From the NCBI GenBank assembly GCA_014904845.1, contig MU119320.1, positions 99,105-163,104 on the forward strand: a DNA stretch of 64,000 nt. The letters are read 5' to 3'. Source of the DNA: Acephala macrosclerotiorum (Eukaryota; Ascomycota; Leotiomycetes; Helotiales; Mollisiaceae). The notes beneath the pieces are model-generated. The model did not search any database. It saw only the letters and a program-made list of their open reading frames with translations, and was not told the origin of the DNA. Made by a program: the position numbers and the translations under genes. Every line of letters begins with the position of its first letter. Within the stretch, counting starts at the first letter, position 1. Below, piece after piece: positions 20,648 to 29,557 of this stretch.

Positions 20648-21445
20648 ATGTCAGAAAAGGAGGCTCCGATTTCCACGCCGTTCCTCTCTTGGGAGGGCTT
20701 GGAGGAGGAAGAGCTGGCTGATATGAAGAGTGCTATTCGAGATATCAAAAATATCAACGATGATATTACGAAGAAGCAAGAGATGAAGAAGAGCACCAAG
20801 ACCCAAAAAAAGAAGCTTGAGGACGAGGTTTCTAAGCTCCTCACTATCACGAGGGAGTGGGCCAGGCGTCCTCGACCTACAACACTGCAACAAGCGGCGC
20901 CCAGTGATCAAGACCGTATCCGATACCGAAGGTTTTATTCGCTTGTTCAAGAAGGCCTTCAGAACCCCATCAGAGCGCAGAGCCAAGACTTCATCGAGCA
21001 GCTTCGCCATCTATGTCGCTCTGCAGAGAAAACCGGAGCTACTGATTCTTTCGAGGTTGAGGAACTAGAATATGATGACAGCGAAGATGGAGAAGCTATG
21101 GAAGTCGATGATGAGAGAGCAAGGATTAGTCAAGCGTGTATGTTTGCGGAAGAGTATTTATCGTTAGTCATAGAGCTGATTAAGAGCATAGTACAAAGGG
21201 TCACATTCTCACCACCGCCACTCTTTCAAGATGTGGAGCCGGAGGAGGAAGAGGAAGCTGAAGAGCAGATGCAAGAGCTGTCCATCAGTGAGGATTCTGA
21301 AAACTTTCTCCAAGAGTACGAGGTAGAAGAAGATAAGGCGAGTAGATTTAAGGGCTCCGAGGACGACTTCGAAGAGAGCGCTGAGGAGGACGCTGAGGAG
21401 GATGCTGAGGAGGATGCTGAGGAGGATGCTGAGGAGGACTTCTAG
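20648..21445 (+). CDS. Acidic coiled-coil 265-residue island protein
   Basis: Single exon. The N-terminal half is predicted helical and probably coiled-coil (ADMKSAIRDIKNINDDITKK, then Lys/Glu-rich). A conserved-looking middle section follows (RIRYRRFYSLVQEGLQNP). The C-terminal half is dominated by Glu/Asp and ends with five AEED repeats. No family recognised, and no signal peptide or membrane segment. It shares its promoter region with the other acidic island gene (about 325 bp apart, divergent). Palindrome-like sequences at 20654 (weak) and 21030 (two differences) lie inside it. No intron and normal codon use suggest a real gene, but function is unknown. Confidence 0.65.
   Translation: MSEKEAPISTPFLSWEGLEEEELADMKSAIRDIKNINDDITKKQEMKKSTKTQKKKLEDEVSKLLTITREWARRPRPTTLQQAAPSDQDRIRYRRFYSLVQEGLQNPIRAQSQDFIEQLRHLCRSAEKTGATDSFEVEELEYDDSEDGEAMEVDDERARISQACMFAEEYLSLVIELIKSIVQRVTFSPPPLFQDVEPEEEEEAEEQMQELSISEDSENFLQEYEVEEDKASRFKGSEDDFEESAEEDAEEDAEEDAEEDAEEDF
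21030..21048. repeat. Palindrome family, imperfect copy
   Basis: AAACCGGAGCTACTGATTC in the acidic 265-residue gene. Both differences from consensus are transitions. Encodes KTGATDS. Confidence 0.5.
21381..21440. repeat. 12-bp coding minisatellite (AEED repeats)
   Basis: Five tandem GAGGAYGCTGAG units at the 3' end of the acidic 265-residue gene. The same unit length occurs in the neighbouring acidic gene, but the unit sequence is different. Confidence 0.9.
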
Positions 21446-21578
21446 AACAACCTTGAGGAGGTTCAGAGTCAGGGAGATGACAAAGGGAGGGCATGAGGCA
21501 CTGGTCCAGAGCTGCAAAAAGACATAGCAGGAAAGGGAGGATGAGATGCTAGGCTCATTAGAAACCGAGATCTCATTG

Positions 21579-21597
21579 AATTGGTACTGCCGATTTG
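21579..21597. repeat. Palindrome family, one-mismatch copy
   Basis: GAATTGGTACTGCCGATTT in intergenic DNA; one C-to-T difference in the left arm. Confidence 0.65.
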
Positions 21598-22007
21598 AAG
21601 GTTGGCGGGAGAGATGATGATTTCTTGTATTGCAAAGAGACACCGACCAGCCCACCTTGATACCAATCAAGAACATATTCCCTCTAGCATAATCACCCAT
21701 TTCATCCTCGAACAAGATTGCTTCGTGTGATTTAAGACTGTAAAAATCAAACCAAGTGAAGCACAGCTCCAATTGACAAATTTGGTGAGATGAAGCGAGG
21801 TAGGCAAAACTAGCACAACGCGCCTTCAACGCTGAGCAGCTGCACCTGCCTTGTCGTACTGCCCACCCGCACCTGCGCCAAGATAACCCAGATTTCTTCC
21901 TCCTTCTCTTCTTCTCTCTTCCAAAACCCAGCATACTCACTCGTCTTCCCCCCCCCCCCAGCACATCTAACATCCTGCCAGAACATTACCTGCATCACCG
22001 TGAGCGC

Positions 22008-22026
22008 GAATCGGTGCAGCCGATTC
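22008..22026. repeat. Palindrome family, perfect copy with extended arms
   Basis: GAATCGGTGCAGCCGATTC; the pairing extends one further base on each side (C and G), giving 8-bp perfect arms. It lies 116 bp beyond the stop codon of the CAX gene. Confidence 0.9.
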
Positions 22027-22141
22027 GTGAGGTCAGCATGGCCGACGACATAGTTTATCCAGAACAGTCAATTTACATTAAAATAAAATCCACTACAAAA
22101 CACAATATACGAAAAATCCAGCCTCCAAGTGCTACCCTCAA

Positions 22142-24025
22142 TCATCCTGCTGTCACCGCATTGCCGTTTGAGTCCGTTTGTGGGTAATAGTATGCGCAGA
22201 TAGCGATGATCCTGTTTTCGGGCGAAGGTTAATAATTCCCAATATCTAAAGGCGGATCAACTTACAGATACAAGCACTGCAACAACATTCCCTCAAGCCA
22301 ATGAGACTTGCCATCTCCAATTAGATAGTTGACAAGAAGAACAGCCACGAATAGAACCGCAACTTGGAATCCGTCAAAGCTCAATGTCATGTCTTCCTTG
22401 CCCATGATCCAACCAATGACGACTAAGAGCGGGATCAAGAACAGCGAAACCTGCATGCTAGAACCAACCGCAACGCCAATGGCTAAATCCATCTTGTCCT
22501 TACAAGCCACAGTAACAGCAGTAGCGTGCTCAGCGGCATTTCCAACAATCGGCAAGAGAATCAAACCTACGAATTCGACGGAGACTGTGCCGCTCTCGGT
22601 GATAGAGCCAATACCGTCGACCATGAACTCAGCGCAAAGTCCAATGATGGCGGTGGCACCAGCAAGAGTAGCCCAGGCGACAGCGATGTGCAGGGTGGGC
22701 TCCTCGGGCTCGTCCTCCTCGTCTTCGTAGGCGGCAGTATTGATCAACTCGTCATTTGGTGGTCGGTCTGCGAGTTGAGGTCGTCCAGCTCCTGCTCCAA
22801 TACCTCCAGCTTTCGCAAGACTCTTAGAGATGGCTCCTTCTGGCAGAGCATGCTTGCGGGGTCTCATCGGGACCTTTTGGCTCTCCTCGTTGAACATGTC
22901 GACGTGAGTGTGGAGCTGGAAGTACAGGTATCCAGCATAAACAACCAGGAGAATGACAGCGGTTCCGCGAGAAAGAGAAGCAACAGAAGACAAGGGCGTG
23001 GTGCTAAATTGATCGAAACAGGTGGGGATGATGATACTGCCAATGGCCAACGCGAGCAATGAGGCAGCTGTTTGGGCAACTGTCTGGTTGAAAAATTGCT
23101 CTGTTCGTCTGAGACCACCGAAGAAGAAACACATGCCCATGACGAGGAGAAGGTTGGACAAGATACTGCCAATAAGCGAGGTTTGGACAACGACGACTTC
23201 ATCCTTGGCCAGGGCAATGACAGCGACGATCAATTCGACGGCGTTACTGAAGTCTGTTAGTTGAGCCCGCAAAAGTCGTAAAGGTACCAACCCGAAAGAA
23301 GCATTGAGAAGACCACCCAAACTCTCTCCCAAATGCAGCGCAATTTCCTCAGTTGCAAAACTCAGCATGCCTGCAAGGGGAATGATGGCAATAAAATTGA
23401 CTGTAAAGACCACCTTCCCATTAACTTCAGCATAATTGAGGGCGATGCCAACAGGAGCTGCAAGCAACAGAATATTAACCCAGGAGCTGAAAATTGTCCG
23501 CTGAATCTGATTCCTCAGAGTAAAAGGTTCCTTGTGGTAGAGCTCCTTCCCCTTGTACCATGGTCGCTTCTTTGGCTTGTCCTCATCTTCTAGTGCCTCA
23601 TCCTTGTGGAAGGATTTGCCCCCGAATCTCCTACGAGCCTTCTCCTCTTGACTGTGTGGCCGACCGCGTCCTCCAACAACCGTCTCCTCACTGCCTACTT
23701 CTCTAGGTTTCGAAGTATTGGTCGCGGTCGCAGTAGTCATCTCGTACTCATTCTCCTTCGATCTCCTTCGTATCGTATCTCCGTCTGTCGTCGTGCTGAA
23801 ATTCCTCGAGTGTGGTGGTTCTGTTTGGACCACCGATAGTGGCGTCTCGTCCTCGGCGCCCAAAGCTCCAGCATCTCTTGATCTTATCCCATTGCTGGCT
23901 CCAGCTTCGAGGTCAGAGGATGCGGCCCACGTGGATGACCGCTTTCCTTTACCAAAGGGATTCCACGACTCGCCGTACCAGGCCTCTTTGCGCGCCTGAC
24001 GTTTGATCTGATCTAATCCGGCCAT
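22142..24025 (-). CDS. Vacuolar-type Ca2+/H+ exchanger (CAX/VCX1 family)
   Basis: Three exons: complement(22142..22211, 22266..23246, 23292..24025); about 594 residues. The family trades cytosolic Ca2+ for vacuolar protons. The signature c-1 region reads GGLLNASFG then NAVELIVAVIAL across the first intron. The c-2 region reads GNAAEHATAVTVACKDKMDLA. About eleven hydrophobic segments follow a 190-residue hydrophilic N terminus that could be autoregulatory. The central acidic loop is EDEEDEPEE. The 45-nt intron at 23247-23291 is a multiple of three and open, so it would be missed by a simple frame reading. The last exon encodes IIAICAYYYPQTDSNGNA and a few residues more; a homologue of just this exon is stranded at 10.3 kb. 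Confidence 0.9.
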
Positions 24026-27000
24026 TGTAAGCAAACGAGTATATGAAGGGAGCAGCAGTCAAAAAGATGCATTGCTGACTATGCGCGAGGAGAAAACTGA
24101 CGCATATTGAACTTAGAAGACATGGTGATGGATTGAATGAATCAATTCGACGGTGGTGCTATGGTGGTGCTGTGGAGGAAGCAGGGCGGAAGAATGGGTA
24201 CGAGTACGAGCACTGATGTGTTGCTAGCGGGATTAATTGGGCTTGGGAGTTGGGCCGTTCGGCGTGGAGGGATCGGGGATTGGCTGGCTGCTTCAGGAGG
24301 TAAGGTTAGTTGGTGCGGCCGATTCAGGCTGTGCAGTGCAGACGACGCTGATGCAGTCAGTGGTCGGGCGTCGAGGGGATTCTGAACACTTCGGTGTCAC
24401 AGAGTCATGTATCGTGTGCGAAAGGCTCGAGTCGTCGCGGTCTTATCAATCGATGTCGTGCGATGCGATGGGCGGGGAAAGGTACAGTACTGCCGGAGCG
24501 CTTCGTCTGAAGGTCTGTCTGCAGGCCCCGTTCGGCCTCGTTGGGGGCTGTGAAGTGCCTTCGTGGAGCCTCGTTCCTTCGTTCGTGGCTATTGCTACAG
24601 TATTGGGGGTTCGCAAGAATGCGGCGCCTTTCCTGTTTGGTTCGGTTCGGGTGGGGTCGGAGTCGAATCGTGATGGCAGATATGTGTTGCGGGTGTTGAT
24701 TTGGTTCTTGCGCAAATGTTTTGTTGTGAAAGAAAAAGAGAAGCTGGCAGGTGTTCTTTCTTGTAGGAGATTGGGGTGTTTCGATTCAATTTTACGGGCT
24801 GGACGCGGTCCCTCTTGGCTCTTGGCTCTTGGCTCTTGGCACTTCACTGCCACCCACTTGATGACCCCAGAACGCCACGAGCACGGGAAGAGCGCCGTGA
24901 GAGATAAGGCAGAATCCAGAATCGTCAACTCAACTCGATTTGCTGTGAAGTGAAGACGAGCGAGATTTGCCGACGGAGCCACAAGTATCACGTCCACGTT
25001 TTACGTCTGCCCCTACGTAGTCGCGATAGACAATCCAAGAACCACGCAGTGCGCCTAGAACGACGCCGACGATACTTATTCAAATGCGAGCGCTTCTCGG
25101 GACCGGATTAGATCAAATCCTTTCGACCGTCTGGGTCGGATGCGTTGCGGGTGAGCGTTGATGACTGCGGCTGGCGGAATACTTGCTTGATAAGGTCTAA
25201 ACGGGGCTTTTTCTCAACGACGTACAGAATGCCAGAATAAGGTTGGGGATTACGACAATCAGTTCACTAGACTCTACCCTCTGAGTCTAGCCCGCACATG
25301 AATCACGATGTATAGTTGGGCATTCACCGCTGCGATTCACGCTACAAACGCTGCCAGTCACGATCTCCAAAAACGCAGCATGACGGCGAGCCACCTTTCT
25401 CGAAACCTCGCAAACAAGAAAAGGGACTCACTTGGCTCCTTGGCAACAAACTCTTCTTTCCGATGACAGCACCGTCAAGCTCATCCAAGCTCAGCTTCGA
25501 TTCAGGTACCGTCTTGTCACTCTTGGTCCGGCAATTGAGTGCAAGATTCTGGATGATCTCATGATTCTCACCTCGTGGTTTTCCAGCAAGGGCCGTCGTA
25601 AACGTCAAGCCACATACGAACAACGCATCATTGCGCAGCGATGATCACCTGCTTGGAAACAACGATTGCAATTCAACCAATCATCGAGCATGTTTGCAGA
25701 CATTGCATATGTTCTTCGTAACGAATTGGAATGGAGGAATTAGGGTTCTTCTGAAAAGGCGTATAACCGGCGTATTGATTTCAGGTCCTGAGATGTGGCT
25801 GAGACCCCAGAATCTTGAAACAGGATTTGTTTCAACCCGTGGCAAGGATCTGGAATCATCACGTGTGGTGGGACACGTGTGGGGGTTTGATAATTTCCTC
25901 CTTTCTGTTTGAAACGACTTTTGGGAATCAAAAAATCTCATGGTGTGAAGAGCGTGATGGCGCTGTGCAAGTGCATGGTTAAGGTCTATGTTGGAGGAGG
26001 TGCGAAGCTATTGTTTTCGAGTGTCCCCGTTGTCCTGATGGCTTCATGCTTTGAAAGTTTCGGATATTGCTTTCAAAAGTATATCTCGAGCGTCTTTTCC
26101 TCAGGATTGAAAATCCTTCCTCTAGCGATGTCTAGCTTGAATGACAGATCAATCGTTGCAATTCAAGCAACACATTACGAACAGGGCTGTGCATTCTCCG
26201 CCCCTCAGAATTTACAGCTTTCTCTGCAAGGTCCTGGATCCAATTCACTGCGCTCAATGACGCAGCTCCAATTTCGGGTCTTTCCTCATTCCGAGAAACC
26301 AGGCCCGAGAACGCAGTGCTCTTCCGAGTCTCAAGTCAGCACTGCATCTCGTGTTACGATGGTACTCGCACCGCAGGACGACCTCGGCGGATGACTGCAT
26401 ACTAGTAAGATACAGACGTACATCGTTTCAGCCCCGATATCCGTTTTCGTGATGGCGTTCGGGTGGTTTTGGGGTGTTGATGAGAAGCTCCTGAAAGATA
26501 GAAATTTGTTTGGATTTTGAGCATCGTGGACGGGAGTCGATGCATCCCAAAGAGTATTAGGAGATGATTAATTAAAGCGCTGCCAATATCCCCATGATGT
26601 TTGCTCCGCTGATTCCACTCTGCAAAATTGCATTACACAAGATATTGATCAGAAAAGTAGTCGTTTCTCTTCCGTTTCACGTGCTAGTCATGCTGTTTCT
26701 CTCCATTGTCTCTGCAAGAAATACAAGGAATTTGTTTCTATATGTTGAGTCTTCCGATTTAGAAACTTTGATTTCTCGACAGAATTTCTCACCTATCTCT
26801 ATGTCGGGAAGCAATGCGAGGTTCTTCCTACGTCGGGAGGTAACTATTCGAAGCCATTCGAGAATCGAGCACAGTCCCAACACGCGATTGCTTGTTATAG
26901 TTCTTAGGTACTTTCCTTGCAAGTCACTATGATTGATGCTATTCTTGACTTTTTGTGTGCAAGACTCTTAGGCAGGCTAGGCACGGTCGAGCTTGCCTAC

Positions 27001-27127
27001 CATCGTGGAGTTCTAGCGCTCCATACCTAAACTCGCTTCTTCTCCAGTAAGGCGCAACAACACGAACGTCAAGACTACAAAACCTCGATACGAAGACCAT
27101 TTCCATCCCAGGAAGCCACAATTAAAA
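24026..27127. other. 3-kb gene-poor interval
   Basis: I see no gene I can support. Candidate open frames (for example 24237-24953 plus and 24446-24997 minus, mutually overlapping; 25909-26394 plus) have no domain, no neighbouring exons and unusual composition. Landmarks are a palindrome copy at 24307-24325, a fourfold TTGGCTC repeat at about 24812-24841, and the CAX promoter. Confidence 0.45.
24307..24325. repeat. Palindrome family, right-most copy
   Basis: TAGTTGGTGCGGCCGATTC upstream of the CAX gene. The right arm is perfect; the left arm is AGTTGG instead of AATCGG (two transitions). Confidence 0.45.
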
Positions 27128-28098
27128 ATGGCATCACCAATTGAATCCGTGCTCAACAGCTCGGAGCTTCTAACCACAATCCTCACCTACCCTCCCCTCA
27201 AGACCTCCTCACCCGTGCCCAGCGAGTCAACCGCACCTAGCACGCCTTCATCAACTCCTCTCAAACTCCAACAACACCTCTTCCTAACCCCAATCACAAA
27301 CACCGCCACCACGACACCAATCCTCAACCCCCTCTTCACAACTCTCAACTCCAACTCCAATAAGCCCTTCGAACCCTGGTTCAAAGTAGTCGGGAAACGC
27401 ATCACAGATACCCTTCAATACTCATCCGACCTCTCATTCTCCATCACCGGCCGCTCCCCTACCCAGCAATCTGCTTTAATGTGTAAAGATGCTAGCTGGC
27501 GTAGCATGTTGCCCATTCAGCCTCCTCCCACCCTCTTGGAGATCGTGAAGATGCATCCATCAGGCCTGCTCAGAAAACCGGGACAGCCGAGAGGAGAGGT
27601 GGCTAGAGTGAGCTTTGAGCAGGGGGTTAGGATGGGGGTTCTGTATGATTTGGGGTGGGGAACGGTGAGTATGGCGTATGCTAAGTGGGCTTGTCTCTGG
27701 AACATGTTCCCGTTTGATAAAGAGAGCATGGCTCCACGAGCAGAAGTCGGTGATGATGTCTGTTCCCTTTTTTCTTCCTTCCCTTTCCCCTTACCTTCCT
27801 TCCCACATCTTAAGGATCAGAGACTGATAAAATCCAGTGGGAAATACGCTACACACGCCACAGCAATATGAGATTAGCACAGAGGAGAGAACAAGCCTGT
27901 CTCATCTCAAACAGCATCACGTTCCTGATGGATCTCTCGATGCCATTAGATAACATGATTAATTTCATGAAGCCCCAGCATAAGAGTGAGGGGTATGAGA
28001 GTATGGAGAAGGAGATGGAGATTGAGTGGAAGGATGTGGGGGTGGAGGAGTTGACGCACTTGGCGCAGATGTGTGCTGGGGAATGTAAGCTGCACTGA
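27128..28098 (+). CDS. Uncharacterised two-exon protein
   Basis: Exons 27128..27757 and 27838..28098 (about 296 residues; phase-0 intron GTCTGT...CCAG). The N-terminal segment (SSELLTTILTYPPLKTS, then LQQHLFLTPITN) resembles the degenerate F-box and following LFLxP segment common in fungal proteins of unknown role, but the canonical F-box leucines and prolines are incomplete. The rest (PWFKVVGKRITDTLQYSSDL, RGEVARVSFEQGVRMGVLYD) fits the same loosely defined group. No signal peptide. The intron boundary is my inference: it removes a poly-pyrimidine stretch and joins two good frames. Confidence 0.65.
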
Positions 28099-28296
28099 GG
28101 AGGAGGGAAGCATTTTGGGGAAGATTGTGTGTTTGGGATTGAGAATTGAGCATTGATAATACTTCGTTGGCCTGAGTGGTATGGAGACATTTGAACCTGA
28201 CACCCTAGTCGAGAGCACGATTTAAGTAAGCACTGGATGACTCACGGTAGCAAACATACCCAGTCGATTGACATTTTCTTCTCAGTTGCTCTTATT

Positions 28297-28790
28297 CTAA
28301 TTGGGATTGGGCTTTTGAGACACAAAAACCACCAATACTGCCGCACACGTTGCGGTTGCAAGAGTAGTGTCCGTTCTTCTCCCATTTGTCAAGACCGCCA
28401 GACTCGCCGCGAAAAGATTTGTAAATAGCGCTATGAGCCCTGGCCGTACATGCTCATTTTGCACAACATAAAGTGTCACGATCGCCCCTTCGATGATCAG
28501 TGAGGCTCCAAGCACAGTGATGATGGTGACTAGGCGGGAGAGGTGCGTTGACGAGTAGTACTTGACTTCGGTAGATGTTGTGTGCCTTGCACCCTACCTC
28601 AACAAGATCAGCACTTTCTTGATGTAAGTGAGGTATCGTATGACATATCACGCACAGGGAAACATCTCCCCCCAAGACTTTGCAAGAATCTTGCCAGAAA
28701 ATCCGGATCGGGTGAAGATTTGAGAGCGACAAAGTCGTCTGGCTACTGTTGGAGAAGATAATTTCCATAACCTACGAATGGTTTCGCTGT
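28297..28790 (-). pseudogene. DUF6594-type membrane protein remnant
   Basis: On the minus strand from about 28570 to 28297 the frame encodes YYSSTHLSRLVTIITVLGAS and two further hydrophobic segments with FTNLFAASLAVLTNG and CAAVLVVFVS, then stops. This matches the C-terminal multi-helix part of DUF6594 proteins (fungal, function unknown). Upstream pieces such as DDFVALKSSPDPDFLARFL appear in another frame at about 28740-28660. They are not joined to the C terminus by clear splice sites, and no start is visible. It is most likely a truncated or broken copy. Confidence 0.55.
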
Positions 28791-29557
28791 CTTGAACCAT
28801 CCTCTAAAGACACGCTATACTCGTTGATTAGGCTTTTAGGACCTCAAGACTTCTGAAAATACAACCATGATACTTTGCGCTCTCGGGGAGTTATTGATGC
28901 CGTAGCTATGAGAGCCCAACACGCCGAATCCTCAGGAAGTTTGAAGGGAAAATTTATATTGCTTAAGCTTTGCATGCGTCACGCGTTCAGAGGTGCGGCT
29001 GGTGCCTGTTCCCAGGGACGATTTGAGACAGCCTTGCAGGTGGTGCAAAAGAGTAGCATAAACGGCACGGAATTTCTCCTCTAGTCGGAGGCAAGGGAAT
29101 GGTGAGGCTTCTATGCGTTCTTTGGCGCACGACAAGGATGTGGGTGGCTTCCTTGTCCCGCTGCAACACTGCCACTGCCACTTTTCGATCTCAATATCTA
29201 CAGGCAAAAACGCCTATTGCTTGACTATTAGCACTCGGAGTTCGAATCTTCGAGTAAGCGTTGAGATAGCGTTTAGGTTCAATAGGAGTCGCCCTAATCC
29301 TTTTGTCATTATTGACCTATATATGATTCTTGGAATACCAAAGAATACGAAAAGTTTTTTTATATTATAAAATAAAACATTTATTAAATACTATTTAAAA
29401 ATCGATGATATATAATTATTAATATAAAATAATTCAAAAATAAAACTTATGATTTTGAAATTATTTTTAGATTGTTCAAATAATCTTTATTATGAACATT
29501 TTCGGCAACTGGTAATCACGCACCGAAGCGGGCACCGGACCCCCGGGCATATATTCA
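28791..29557. other. Intergenic with AT-rich patch
   Basis: No gene seen. 29350-29490 is extremely AT-rich (A/T runs, almost no G or C), unlike its surroundings, and may be a decayed insertion. A tRNA-like T-arm near 29238-29252 is not part of a foldable tRNA. Confidence 0.4.

Larger units (their letters stand above)
21446..22141. other. Intergenic, convergent 3' flanks at island right edge
   Basis: No gene seen. It contains palindromes at 21579-21597 and 22008-22026 and a C11 homopolymer at about 21950-21960. An open frame of 254 codons running back over the preceding gene on the other strand looks like a shadow. Confidence 0.5.

Noticed and set aside
24237..24997. Overlapping long open frames on both strands (238 and 183 codons) upstream of the CAX gene
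   Set aside because: They overlap each other, show no domain or exon partner, and have composition typical of GC-balanced promoter DNA.
29170..29275. Possible tRNA: GTTCGAATC with a 5-bp T-stem, and ATCTCAA/TTGAGAT pairing
   Set aside because: Stem positions and spacing do not fit a cloverleaf, and no anticodon arm can be drawn.
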